From: CAYUUW01 sp964448005
Lineage (GTDB): Bacteria > Patescibacteriota > Gracilibacteria > UM-FILTER-43-11
DNA: 23,402 nt
Assembly: GCA_964448005.1 (NCBI GenBank)
Contig: CAYUUW010000018.1
Location: 1-23,402, forward strand
Direction of reading: 5' to 3'
Shown here in pieces: positions 1 to 6,794 of the stretch. The stretch's first letter is position 1; each line of letters starts with the position of its first letter. The translations under genes and the position numbers were made by a program. The notes under the pieces are model-generated. The model worked only from the letters and a program-made list of their open reading frames with translations, did no database searches and was not told the DNA's origin.

Positions 1-303
1 TTGGGGTTATTTTTACCCCATTTTACCTCAAAAAGATCCTAGACTGGTTCTCAGGAGAAGCTGGGCGACGGCTTGGCCGAAACGGGCTGATCGCCTTGGC
101 GCAGGCCAGCATTCCCCCGGAATCTGAAGTTGAGCCTTCGGAGCCTCTGTGAAAAGATTCATGCGGCATCCTCGGTCCAGAGTTTTGGCTCGAAGAAAAG
201 CCCATTGCTTCTAAAGGACTTGCTCTAAGCTGTCTTCGGGCCGCTTTGGTGAGCGTGGAATTTCCCATTTGCCCCTGCGCTACTCTTGCCTTAATCTGGC
301 CGC
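1..303. other. Upstream stretch without a gene
   Basis: No convincing coding region is seen on either strand before murJ. A weak hairpin, GGGGT/ACCCC with a 7-nt loop, lies at 3-19 and is followed by a short ATTTTA run. It could be the end of a transcript entering from the left, but the stem is only 5 bp. Open frames over this stretch have Ser/Arg/Pro-rich translations with no recognisable domain. No clear promoter for murJ was found. Confidence 0.4.
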
Positions 304-2442
304 ATGATAAAAAAATACGTCCGAAAATTCCTGAGCGACCTGCACGAAAGCGGAGGCTGGAAGGCCCTGCTCTTCCATTCCTCGTGGAGCCTCACGCTCA
401 CCAGCGGCCTCAGCTACTTTTTTGGGCTCGTGCGAGACAAGGTTTTGGCCTACCAGTTCGGGCTTTCGCGCACCGTGGATATCTACAGCGCTTCCTTCAC
501 CTTGCCCGAGGCTCTGCTGAGCTTTTTTGTGGGCAGCGCGCTCGCGGCGGCCTTCATTCCGCTCTTCGCCAAAAAGCACGATCAGGACAAGGCGGCGGCC
601 CATCGCTATGCCCACCAGATGATCAGCTGGTCGCTGCTGGTCATGGTTGTGGTTGGCGCCCTGGCGGCCATCCTCCTTCCCCATGTTCCGCATTGGTTCG
701 TCAAAGGCTTCAGTCCGGCGGAAACCGAGCAATGGGTTCGGCTCACCCGACTCATGCTGCTTTCGCCCCTGCTTTTCTCCCTCAGCAACACCTTGGGGCA
801 AATGCTCATCAGCAGGCGGGATTTTTTGTGGTACGGCCTTTCGCCGGTGCTCTACAACCTCGGCATCATCTTCGGCCTCCTGGTTCTGGCTCCTCGCTTC
901 GGGCTCACGGGGCTGGTCTGCGGCACCTTGATCGGCGTGCTGATGCATTTGGGAATAAGGCTTATTCCTTTGGCTTGGGGCGCCCAGGGCTTCCGCCTCC
1001 GCCTGGATTTCTCCCTTTCGCCCGAAATGCGCGAGACGGCTCGCCTCATGCTTCCGAAAATGCTTCACTTCGGCATGAATAGCCTGATGCTGATCCAATT
1101 CAGCAATCTCGCCAGCGACCTGCCTGCAGGCAGCGTGGCCACTTACAGCTATGCCCGAAACTTCCAAAGCCTGCCCGTGAGCCTGTTGGGCATTGCCATT
1201 GCCACAGCCATCTTCCCGAGCCTGTCGCGCGATGCCGGAAAGGGCGATTTCGCAAAATTCCGCCTCGATTTCCGCAAGGGGCGAACCCGAATCCTGCTCT
1301 ACACCACGCTGGGCGCTTTAGCCTTGGCCCTGGCGGGCAAGCCGATGATCTTCGTCCTATTGGGCGGGGGCGAGTTCACGGCGGAAAACGTCGCTTTTTT
1401 GGCGAAGGTGCTGGCCGTCTACTGCCTTTCCATTCCGCTGGAAAGCCTGATGCACCTTTACCATCGAGGCTACTATTCTCTCCAGAACAGCGCCATTCCC
1501 TCCCTTTTCCATGCGGCCAACATCGGCCTGAGCATCCTTGTGGCGAACCTGCTGGCGGGGCCGATCGGAATCTACGCCATTCCGGTTGGCTTCACGGTGG
1601 GCCTGGCGGTGCATTTGGCCATGGTGATGAGCCTTTTTCCTTGGTTCCTAAAAAGAACCGAAAAGGGCGTGAGGCTCTCTCCCAAGCTGGAAAGAGCTAA
1701 AAAGTGGATCGTCTTGGTTATCGTCGTCGCTTCATTGGCTTCTGCTTGGGTTTTCATCAAGGGCGGAAAATCCAGCCCTGGGCCCGAGGTGGTGCTGAGC
1801 CATGTGGCGGATCCGAAAGAGGGAAACCTGCGTTTTTACTGGAAGGACGAGCAGGGCGAACACCTGGGGAATTACCAGAGCCTGATTGATCATGTGAAAG
1901 GCAAGGGCCAAGAGCTCCGCTTTGCTATGAACGCCGGTATTTTCGACGCCAAATTTCAGCCTCTGGGGCTCTACATCGAAGATGGAGAAATGCTCCATGA
2001 ACTGAACACGGAAAAGGACGGCTTTGGGAATTTCTTCCTGCAGCCCAACGGCGTGTTCTACCTCACTGGCCAAAATGAGGCCGGCATCGCGACGACGGAC
2101 GATTTCCGGCTCAGCTCCGACATCCAATACGCCACCCAGTCCGGGCCCATGCTGCTGATCGGCGGCGAGTTCAATCCGGAGCTCCGGGAGGATTCCGAGA
2201 ACCTCCACATCCGCAACGGAGTGGGCCTGCTGCCCGATGGGAAGCTGGTCTTCGCTATCTCCAAAGAGAAGATCAACTTCTACCATTTCGCTCGCTTTTT
2301 CAAGGAATTGGGATGCAAAGAAGCCCTTTACCTGGATGGCTTCATTTCCAAAGCCTACCTCCCGGAAAAAGATTGGGTCGAGCTGGGCGGTCCTTTTGTG
2401 GGGATGATTGGGGAAACCAGGGGTAGGCTGGATACGGAATAG
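304..2442 (+). CDS. murJ: MurJ lipid II flippase fused to a C-terminal phosphodiester glycosidase (NAGPA) domain
   Basis: The first ~465 residues form a polytopic membrane protein of the MurJ/MviN family. These proteins flip the peptidoglycan precursor lipid II across the inner membrane. The signature near residues 40-80 is clear: GLVRDKVLAYQFG, then a VDIYSASFTLPE stretch and AAAFIPLF. One more hydrophobic segment (about 465-485, WIVLVIVVASLASAWVFI) leads into a soluble domain at about 495-705. That domain carries NAGPA/DUF2233 family signatures: AMNAGIF, QSGPMLL, RNGVGLLPDGKL and ALYLDGFISKAYLPE. Members of this family hydrolyse sugar-1-phosphodiester bonds. The frame is uninterrupted, so the fusion is real unless the assembly is wrong. 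MurJ alone is usually about 500 residues; this protein has 712. The ATG at 304 was chosen because the first membrane segment follows soon after; no Shine-Dalgarno is visible. The domain would lie on the outer face if the flippase has its usual topology plus one extra helix (inference). Confidence 0.9.
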   Translation: MIKKYVRKFLSDLHESGGWKALLFHSSWSLTLTSGLSYFFGLVRDKVLAYQFGLSRTVDIYSASFTLPEALLSFFVGSALAAAFIPLFAKKHDQDKAAAHRYAHQMISWSLLVMVVVGALAAILLPHVPHWFVKGFSPAETEQWVRLTRLMLLSPLLFSLSNTLGQMLISRRDFLWYGLSPVLYNLGIIFGLLVLAPRFGLTGLVCGTLIGVLMHLGIRLIPLAWGAQGFRLRLDFSLSPEMRETARLMLPKMLHFGMNSLMLIQFSNLASDLPAGSVATYSYARNFQSLPVSLLGIAIATAIFPSLSRDAGKGDFAKFRLDFRKGRTRILLYTTLGALALALAGKPMIFVLLGGGEFTAENVAFLAKVLAVYCLSIPLESLMHLYHRGYYSLQNSAIPSLFHAANIGLSILVANLLAGPIGIYAIPVGFTVGLAVHLAMVMSLFPWFLKRTEKGVRLSPKLERAKKWIVLVIVVASLASAWVFIKGGKSSPGPEVVLSHVADPKEGNLRFYWKDEQGEHLGNYQSLIDHVKGKGQELRFAMNAGIFDAKFQPLGLYIEDGEMLHELNTEKDGFGNFFLQPNGVFYLTGQNEAGIATTDDFRLSSDIQYATQSGPMLLIGGEFNPELREDSENLHIRNGVGLLPDGKLVFAISKEKINFYHFARFFKELGCKEALYLDGFISKAYLPEKDWVELGGPFVGMIGETRGRLDTE

Positions 2443-2484
2443 TCGGAGCCTCAAGACAGCCCAAGCGGAAGCCCGCCTGGCTTC

Positions 2485-3255
2485 TCAGCGAAGCCAGCCC
2501 GAAGCCTGCCCGCTCAGAGCCTCCCTCAGCTCTTGCCGAACCACGACCGCTGCTGTCGCCTTTTCGCGTATCGCCCGAAACACGTCCTGAGGGCAATCGC
2601 CTTTGAAGGCGGTTAGGGCGCTCCCGACCAGATCCGGTCGATGGGCATCGCTGGTTCCAATGGGGGCGGCCCAAGAAGAAGCTTTTTCCCTGAAAAGCTC
2701 AAGGGCTCGCGATGTTTTCTGGTCGCATCCTTTGTGGCCCTCTTGCATCATCATGGTGCCGTTGGCGATCTCGATTCCGTCGATGAGGCCGCTGCCGAAG
2801 AGATCCTCGGTGACAACCCTTCGCGAAGTGTCGGAAAAATCCCTCCAGGTGGGATGATTCCAAATCACCACTCCTGGATTGTGTTTCCGATAGGGTCCCA
2901 CCAAATCGTCGAGATTCATGTTGTCAGGGGGCAGATCCGGCCAGTATCTGCCTTCAAAATGGTCTTCAAAAAGATAGCCGAAATGGTAAGCCCTGCCTCT
3001 GAAAAAGGCATTGATTTCCGCTCCCAGGATCAGATAAGGGGACTCTTCCCCCAGGCGGTCCCGCAGGCGCAAACGGACTTCCGCGAAGCGAGCGAGTCCG
3101 CCGCTTTTGAGATTAGGCAAATGCTCGGTGACTGCCGCCACATCCAGCCGGGCGTTGACCAAGGCTTCCGCAAGCTCGCTCGGCTGCATTCCGTGGACCC
3201 GGCGAGGAGGGATGATATCTGTGTGCAGGTGCAAATCGGCCTGAAAGAGGGGCAT
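2485..3255 (-). CDS. PHP-domain metal-dependent phosphoesterase
   Basis: 256 residues with the full set of PHP metal-ligand motifs in order: DLHLHT (His9, His11), a TEH motif (Glu44-His45), GAE (Glu80), WNHP (His134) and GTSDAH (Asp203, His205). PHP proteins of this stand-alone type hydrolyse phosphoesters, such as histidinol phosphate or nucleotides, using two or three metals. The substrate cannot be told from the sequence. The gene converges on murJ with about 40 bp between the stops. A CTGGCTT/AAGCCAG hairpin at about 2477-2497 overlaps the stop codon but has no T-run. The start is ATG at 3255; the region just upstream has no Shine-Dalgarno. No signal peptide, so it is probably cytoplasmic. 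It is unlikely to be a DNA polymerase PHP domain because nothing else is attached. Confidence 0.85.
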   Translation of the reverse strand: MPLFQADLHLHTDIIPPRRVHGMQPSELAEALVNARLDVAAVTEHLPNLKSGGLARFAEVRLRLRDRLGEESPYLILGAEINAFFRGRAYHFGYLFEDHFEGRYWPDLPPDNMNLDDLVGPYRKHNPGVVIWNHPTWRDFSDTSRRVVTEDLFGSGLIDGIEIANGTMMMQEGHKGCDQKTSRALELFREKASSWAAPIGTSDAHRPDLVGSALTAFKGDCPQDVFRAIREKATAAVVVRQELREALSGQASGWLR

Positions 3256-3322
3256 GTGAAAGGGGAGAAGGCTAAGGCCTTACTTTAGCGGAATCAGCCG
3301 AAAAAAAGAAGTCAAAATGATC

Positions 3323-3395
3323 TTAATGGAAAACAATCACCTTCGCCTCTCCCTGGCCCATGTCCGTCTCGTGCCAATTGCGCTCGAGATGGAAG
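3323..3395 (-). pseudogene. Decayed 3' end of a C39-like peptidase gene
   Basis: On the minus strand this short stretch reads ...NWHETDMGQGEAKVIVFH and then TAA (3323-3325). The C-terminus of the intact C39-like lipoprotein gene at 4129-4878 reads ...DWHETDMDKGEAKVIVVE. The match covers about 19 codons; before that the similarity fades, and a stop codon in this frame closes the reading near 3436. It is therefore the tail of a second, related peptidase gene whose body is gone. The promoter of the next gene (3397-3426) directly abuts the remnant, so the rest of the old gene was probably replaced when the 3453-4007 gene arrived. Confidence 0.75.
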
Positions 3396-3396
3396 A

Positions 3397-3426
3397 TTGA
3401 CAGTATTGAGGTAAATGATTTAGAGT
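3397..3426 (+). promoter_or_regulatory. Predicted promoter of the 3453-4007 gene
   Basis: TTGACA at 3397-3402 (perfect -35), 18-bp spacer, TAGAGT at 3421-3426. Transcription would start near 3433, giving a leader of about 20 nt. Confidence 0.5.
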
Positions 3427-3452
3427 CATCCCCTTAGCAATATTCATAAATC

Positions 3453-4007
3453 ATGGAAACTCAAGAAAGTTTTAAGATGGAATTCTTGTTACAAAGAGAG
3501 AGAATTGAGGAGGCAATAAAAGGAGTTCCTGAAGGTCAAAAGAGAGTGCTCGTGGCAGCTCTGGATGAAATTGAAGGAGTGACAGCCGAAACGCATCAGC
3601 TTCAAAAACCAAAATTAGTGGTAGTCTCTGAGGGTGGGGAAGGCGATGGTGAAACACCTGAAAATAAGAAAAAATCCTGCTCACTATTTGCCTTCCTGGC
3701 TTTTAAGGAAAGCAGGGAGCTTGTTGCTGCATTATTGGGCAAGTTCTTTTGGGAAAATGTCCCTGTTGATCCTAGCCCTGATCTGATAAATCAGGTGATG
3801 AGCGAGGAAGCAATTCTTCTTCCAAGTGCTGATTTCGGAACCCAAAAGATGGTGGTTTTTAATGAAAGGGTAGCTTTTTACTCTGGTGGATTGAATGCTG
3901 AAGAAAAAAGGAATATAGAGCAATTCCCCTACCAGCATTTAGGAGGTGTGGTATATTCAAGGAATATCAGCTACGGATCAGCTCGCACCTTCCTTTACGA
4001 GGTGTAG
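3453..4007 (+). CDS. Hypothetical protein, AT-rich orphan gene
   Basis: 184 residues, not recognised. The N-terminal third is charged and probably helical (RERIEEAIKGVPEGQKRVLVAALDEIEG), followed by an acidic linker around residue 65 (SEGGEGDGETPENKKK). The rest is a mixed alpha/beta-looking domain with a hydrophobic stretch (SCSLFAFLAF). There is no signal peptide and no membrane segment. The DNA is visibly more AT-rich than the genes on both sides. It sits between a dead C39 peptidase fragment and an intact C39 gene, which suggests a later arrival. The last 21 codons fall in the first unit of a 56-bp imperfect tandem repeat, and the TAG stop is formed at the beginning of the second unit. 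The tail of the protein may therefore be a by-product of the repeat. The ATG at 3453 fits the upstream promoter; no Shine-Dalgarno is seen. Confidence 0.65.
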   Translation: METQESFKMEFLLQRERIEEAIKGVPEGQKRVLVAALDEIEGVTAETHQLQKPKLVVVSEGGEGDGETPENKKKSCSLFAFLAFKESRELVAALLGKFFWENVPVDPSPDLINQVMSEEAILLPSADFGTQKMVVFNERVAFYSGGLNAEEKRNIEQFPYQHLGGVVYSRNISYGSARTFLYEV

Positions 4008-4056
4008 TATGTTCAGGGGAGATCAGCCACGGATCAATTCGTACCCTGCCAAAGGA
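3945..4056 (+). repeat. 56-bp imperfect tandem repeat (two units)
   Basis: Unit 1 starts at 3945 (GGTGTGGTAT), unit 2 at 4001 (GGTGTAGTAT). By eye the first 50 positions agree at about 38, with ATCAG and ACGGATCA shared in the same register. Most differences are transitions. Unit 1 encodes the end of the 3453-4007 protein, and unit 2 contains its stop codon and the spacer after it. Confidence 0.65.
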
Positions 4057-4128
4057 ATAGGTCTAACATCCAATCAGCACGGCTTGGTGCATTTTCAATA
4101 TTCTCCGGACGATAAGCAAAATAGCTCC

Positions 4129-4878
4129 TCACTCCACCACAATCACTTTCGCTTCGCCCTTGTCCATATCGGTTTCGTGCCAGTCGTGCAGGGCTCCCAT
4201 CAGCGTGGCGTAAGGGTAGATGAAGTTCTCGCCGCGCCGCGTCCCCACATCGTTGGCAATGAAATGCTCTTCGTCGTAGCCCCGGATCACCATCATGTGG
4301 TAGCGTGGGCCTTCGCCGGAATAGAAGGGGTTGCCCAGCTCCTGGCCAGCGAAAGGAGCCACAAGGGCATGGCCTTGGGCCAGCTCCTTTTTCAGCGCTT
4401 CAATCGATGGCTTTTCCAGGATGCGAAAGTTCGGATAGGCCAAAAATTCCTTGAGGATGCGGGCGGTCTGCTCCACGGTGCTGTGCTCGTAATCCCCGAA
4501 AGTCTGATTCTGCCACTCCACCATCGCCAAAATCTCGCTTTTGAAATCGTCCAGGGAAAGCTCCTTGGAGGTGGCGTAGGCATGAGCCAAAAGCAGGCTG
4601 GCCTCCTCGCAGGCCTCCTGCCAGGGCAGGTCCCAGTTCCCCTCCGGCGCCTGGGAATAGAAGGGGATGTCCAGGTTGATCCGGGCAGGAAGGGCTTCGG
4701 GCAGCGCAGGCAGGCTTTCTTCCGGGCGCGCGGCTTCCAAGCTGCTCTGCGCAGCCGCAATGCGCTGCTCCAGGGTCAATCGGGTGACTGGCACCTCGGA
4801 TTTGTAGTCAGATTCTTTGGGGCCGCCGCAAGCGGCCAAGGCGAAAATAGGGAGGATGATGATCAGTTTGCGGAACAT
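4129..4878 (-). CDS. Lipoprotein with C39-like cysteine peptidase domain
   Basis: 249 residues. A lipoprotein signal peptide ends in the lipobox LAAC (Cys17), so the protein is probably anchored on the outer face of the membrane. A linker to about residue 60 follows. The peptidase_C39_2-type domain runs from about 66 to the end: a typical INLDIPFYSQAPEGNW opening, the catalytic Cys90 in EACEEAS, His194 in YHMMVIRGYD and Asp210 in IANDVG. Family members cut peptides or peptidoglycan-linked substrates at the cell surface; the substrate here is unknown. ATG at 4878 was chosen over a TTG nine bases upstream because it gives a normal positively charged signal start (MFRKL). An AT-rich inverted repeat directly precedes the start, and there is no Shine-Dalgarno. 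Bax inhibitor-1 lies just upstream on the same strand. A dead fragment of a paralogue lies at 3323-3395. Confidence 0.85.
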   Translation of the reverse strand: MFRKLIIILPIFALAACGGPKESDYKSEVPVTRLTLEQRIAAAQSSLEAARPEESLPALPEALPARINLDIPFYSQAPEGNWDLPWQEACEEASLLLAHAYATSKELSLDDFKSEILAMVEWQNQTFGDYEHSTVEQTARILKEFLAYPNFRILEKPSIEALKKELAQGHALVAPFAGQELGNPFYSGEGPRYHMMVIRGYDEEHFIANDVGTRRGENFIYPYATLMGALHDWHETDMDKGEAKVIVVE

Positions 4879-4885
4879 GCTAGGC

Positions 4886-4966
4886 AATTACGAATTACTA
4901 ATTACGAGTTACGAGTTAAAATTTCAAAATTCCCCACTCTTAACTCGTAATTCTTAACTCTTAACT
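4886..4966. repeat. Inverted TTAACTCGTAATT-type repeat between two genes
   Basis: The whole gap between the Bax-inhibitor stop and the C39 lipoprotein start is built of short AT-rich words such as AATTACGAGTT. A perfect 12-bp inverted pair, AATTACGAGTTA (4900-4911) and TAACTCGTAATT (4941-4952), is visible, with more imperfect pairing around it. Related copies are at 13484-13520 and 18042-18075. Confidence 0.75.
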
Positions 4967-5650
4967 TTATCTGCGGTCCCCAAAGATCCTGAGCAGCGAA
5001 AGGAAAAGATTGATGAAATCCAGGTAGAGCATCAGCGCGCCGCGCACGGCCAGGTTTTGGGATCCATCCGGGTCCATCAGGGCGAACTGCTTCAGCTGCT
5101 GATGGTCGTAGGCGGCCAGGCCGGCGAAGATGACCACTCCGCCATAGGTCACCATCCATTCCACCATCGGGCTGGCGAGCCAAAGGTTGAGCAGGGAACC
5201 CAGCACGAGGCCGATCACCGACATGAACAGGAAGCTCCCCCAGCCGGAAAGGTCGCGCTGGGTGGCGTAGCCGTACGCGCTCATGGCCCCGAACATGGCC
5301 ACGGTGACGCCGAAGGCCTTGGCGATGGAAACCGCCGTGTAGGCCAAAATCAGGCCGGAAAAGGTGAAGCCTGTCAGGGCCGCATAGCCCAGGAACAGGG
5401 CGACAGCAGCGCCCTGCGAAAGCCGATGGGCCCAGCCCGAAAGGGCGATGACCAGGCTGATCTGCGCCAAAAACAGCACGAAAATCAGGCTTTGGTGGGT
5501 CGCGAGGTACTGCATGACTGCTGCCGAATTGGCCGTTTGCCAGGCCACGAAGGTCGTCAGGATCATGGCCGCGGCCATCCATTTGTAGACGCCGGCGAAG
5601 AATTCGCTCACGGCCAGGCTTTGGGGTTGCGAAAGGCTGTGGGTTTGCAT
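4967..5650 (-). CDS. Bax inhibitor-1 family membrane protein
   Basis: 227 residues with seven predicted membrane segments in the BI-1/YccA/YbhL pattern. The order is a short soluble N-terminus (MQTHSLSQPQSLAVSEFFAGVYKWMAAAM), paired helices, the ALTGFTFSGLILAY stretch, FGVTVAMFGAMSAYGYATQRDL, and the conserved C-terminal part GLAAYDHQQLKQFA followed by GALMLYLDFINLFLSLLRIFG. The aspartates in AAYDHQ and LYLDFINLF are the conserved family residues. Bacterial members act as calcium-leak channels or modulators of membrane proteases, so the exact role here is open. ATG at 5650 was chosen over two upstream ATGs because the predicted promoter (5679-5707) overlaps one of them and a terminator overlaps the other. 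The short soluble tail before the first helix also matches E. coli YbhL. Confidence 0.88.
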   Translation of the reverse strand: MQTHSLSQPQSLAVSEFFAGVYKWMAAAMILTTFVAWQTANSAAVMQYLATHQSLIFVLFLAQISLVIALSGWAHRLSQGAAVALFLGYAALTGFTFSGLILAYTAVSIAKAFGVTVAMFGAMSAYGYATQRDLSGWGSFLFMSVIGLVLGSLLNLWLASPMVEWMVTYGGVVIFAGLAAYDHQQLKQFALMDPDGSQNLAVRGALMLYLDFINLFLSLLRIFGDRR

Positions 5651-5678
5651 GAGGAGGTTCGTTAAAAAGATCAATCCC

Positions 5679-5707
5679 ATTGTAGCTCTTTCCCGTCGAG
5701 GCTTCAA
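5679..5707 (-). promoter_or_regulatory. Predicted promoter of the Bax inhibitor-1 gene
   Basis: Read on the minus strand: TTGAAG (5702-5707), 17-bp spacer, TACAAT (5679-5684). The predicted start of transcription is near 5672, leaving a leader of about 22 nt before ATG 5650. It also settles the start codon, because an in-frame ATG at 5680 overlaps the -10 box. Confidence 0.6.
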
Positions 5708-5740
5708 ATTCAACCAGGGGAGCGGCAGCTCGGGCGCATC

Positions 5741-5769
5741 AAAAAACCCCGAACCATTTGGATTCGGGG
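5741..5769 (-). terminator. Intrinsic terminator of a minus-strand transcript
   Basis: On the minus strand CCCCGAA pairs with TTCGGGG (7 bp, 9-nt loop) and is followed directly by six T. It lies upstream of the Bax-inhibitor promoter, so it ends a separate transcript coming from higher coordinates. A smaller hairpin, CGGAT/ATCCG at 5792-5809, precedes it. Confidence 0.75.
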
Positions 5770-6336
5770 CCATTGACCTCCCACCGGAAAGCGGATTAAA
5801 CCTTATCCGTACAGCATCCTAAGCTATAAAATGCCGCGCTGGTAAGCTCTAACAAATCCAGAGCAAAACCCTTTCCTTTCGGGAAGGGGATTGCTTTGCG
5901 GAAGGCAGAAAAATAATGTCCCCATTTTGCCCAAGGTCCCTAAGGTCCTGAGGAAAGCGGAGAGCTTTTCCAACTTCCGAAGCCAATCTTTTTGTTTTTC
6001 TCTTGTTTGCCAGGGGCTTAGCTCCATGCTTTGCGCGCCTATTTTCCAACGGAAGCCGGGCTTGTCAGGCGACTGACTCTGCCAAACGGAGCGGGTGGAA
6101 GTAGGTTTTGATGCGGAAAGCAAGGGTAAGCGAGAATCGCTTTTTCAGTGAGAGGGGTCCTCCATGGTTTTGTTTGTTTTTGTTTTTCGGCCTAAAAGGG
6201 ACTTGAAAAGGTGCATGCACTGCTCCGGCATGGCCGAAGCTGTGCACCCAAGGGTTTTGGCCCAAAGGGCAAACTCACATGGGAGGCCGTTCTCACTGAC
6301 GCCGCTGCTTTCAAAGACCTTCTCGTTCCAGCCGTT
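5741..6336 (-). ncRNA. Candidate non-coding RNA of unknown type
   Basis: About 700 bp (5770-6443) lack a convincing gene on either strand, yet the minus strand has a promoter (6343-6371) and an intrinsic terminator (5741-5769). Between them lies a strong nested stem-loop at 6210-6248: GGTGCA/TGCACC outside, GCTTCGGC/GCCGGAGC inside. The longest open frame (99 codons, 5824-6123 minus) has no recognisable domain, no usable ribosome site and a low-complexity composition. I looked for tmRNA, RNase P RNA and SRP RNA signatures and did not find them. The transcript may be one RNA of about 600 nt, or a shorter one with internal processing. It could also encode a short unrecognised protein. Confidence 0.4.
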
Positions 6337-6342
6337 CATACT

Positions 6343-6371
6343 ATTATAGCAGAGGATTTTTCAGAAAGCAA
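6343..6371 (-). promoter_or_regulatory. Predicted promoter of the candidate ncRNA
   Basis: Minus strand: TTGCTT (6366-6371), 17-bp spacer, TATAAT (6343-6348, perfect). The predicted start is near 6336. It is divergent from, and very close to, the tRNA-Glu promoter at 6395-6422. Confidence 0.5.
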
Positions 6372-6394
6372 GCCTTCATTTTTCGGCAGCCCGA

Positions 6395-6422
6395 TTGACT
6401 TTCCTTTTTCAGCCGCTATAAT
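6395..6422 (+). promoter_or_regulatory. Promoter of tRNA-Glu
   Basis: TTGACT (6395-6400), 16-bp spacer, TATAAT (6417-6422, perfect). The predicted start near 6429 is 15 nt before the mature tRNA 5' end. Confidence 0.75.
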
Positions 6423-6443
6423 TCCGAGGCCTTTTTCGCCCGA

Positions 6444-6518
6444 GGCGCCATCGTCTAGCGGCTAGGACGCCGGATTTTCATTCCGGTAACCGGGGTTCGA
6501 TTCCCCGTGGCGCTACCA
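6444..6518 (+). tRNA. tRNA-Glu (anticodon TTC)
   Basis: A complete cloverleaf of 75 nt including an encoded CCA. The acceptor arm GGCGCCA pairs with TGGCGCT (one G-U pair). The anticodon arm CCGGA/TCCGG encloses the loop TTTTCAT with anticodon TTC. The T arm CGGGG/CCCCG encloses TTCGATT. The discriminator is A, followed by CCA at 6516-6518. It has its own strong promoter just upstream. Confidence 0.97.
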
Positions 6519-6794
6519 GCCTTCGCCCATGCTGCGCTAAAGCTTCGCAGGGCTTCGGCTGGCAGGCCAGCCAATGGCTTCCGACCTTTCCGAGCTCTCC
6601 CGACCAGGCTTTGCTTTGCCTTTTCGTGAATCCGCTCATTACACCTGGAATATCCCGCCGTTGTGGGATAACCGGGGTTCTGCCAGCCTTTATCGCAAAG
6701 AAAGACCTCTGGCTAGGTCGCTGTTTTGTAAGAAGCGTATTTTTAGGGGGGTGGGGAACATGAGCTTGAGGCTCAGAGGTTCCCCGGGTGCTGG
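6519..6794. other. Gene-free stretch after tRNA-Glu with hairpins
   Basis: No gene is seen. A perfect inverted repeat GGCTGGC/GCCAGCC is at 6557-6572. A strong stem-loop at 6753-6785 combines GGGGAAC/GTTCCCC with an inner TGAGC/GCTCA; it lies just past the stop of the 6795-7298 gene but has no T-run on either side. The word TGGCTAGCA occurs twice around 6791-6811. Confidence 0.45.
6669..6690 (+). repeat. Possible remnant copy of the tRNA-Glu 3' end
   Basis: TAACCGGGGTTC at 6669-6680 exactly repeats tRNA-Glu positions 6487-6498. It is followed by CCAGCCTT, which also follows the tRNA (6516-6523); the 3' half of the T arm and the acceptor are missing. Elements that integrate at tRNA genes leave such partial 3' copies. 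The match is short, so this is tentative. Confidence 0.3.

Noticed and set aside
246..1167. Open frames of 278 aa (plus) and 295 aa (minus) over murJ
   Set aside because: They are other-frame readings of the MurJ coding region, with Pro/Arg/His-rich low-quality protein and no domain.
2477..2497. Hairpin at the PHP stop codon as a terminator
   Set aside because: The 7-bp stem has no T-run on either side.
4129..4887. TTG start at 4887 for the C39 lipoprotein
   Set aside because: The ATG at 4878 gives a normal lipoprotein signal peptide and no extra residues are needed.
4967..5773. A longer Bax-inhibitor start at 5773 or 5680
   Set aside because: The first overlaps a terminator, the second a -10 box; the ATG at 5650 matches family N-termini.
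5824..6123. A 99-aa open frame inside the candidate ncRNA
   Set aside because: No domain, no ribosome site, and composed partly of short repeat-like words (GGACCTTAGGGACCTT); kept only as an alternative reading.
5940..6400. RNase P RNA, tmRNA or SRP RNA
   Set aside because: GAGGAAAG on the plus strand (5950 region) and GGAAAGTC on the minus strand (6395-6405 region) recall the RNase P P4 core, but the paired partner and the remaining conserved parts are missing. No tRNA-like 3' end or SRP core was found.
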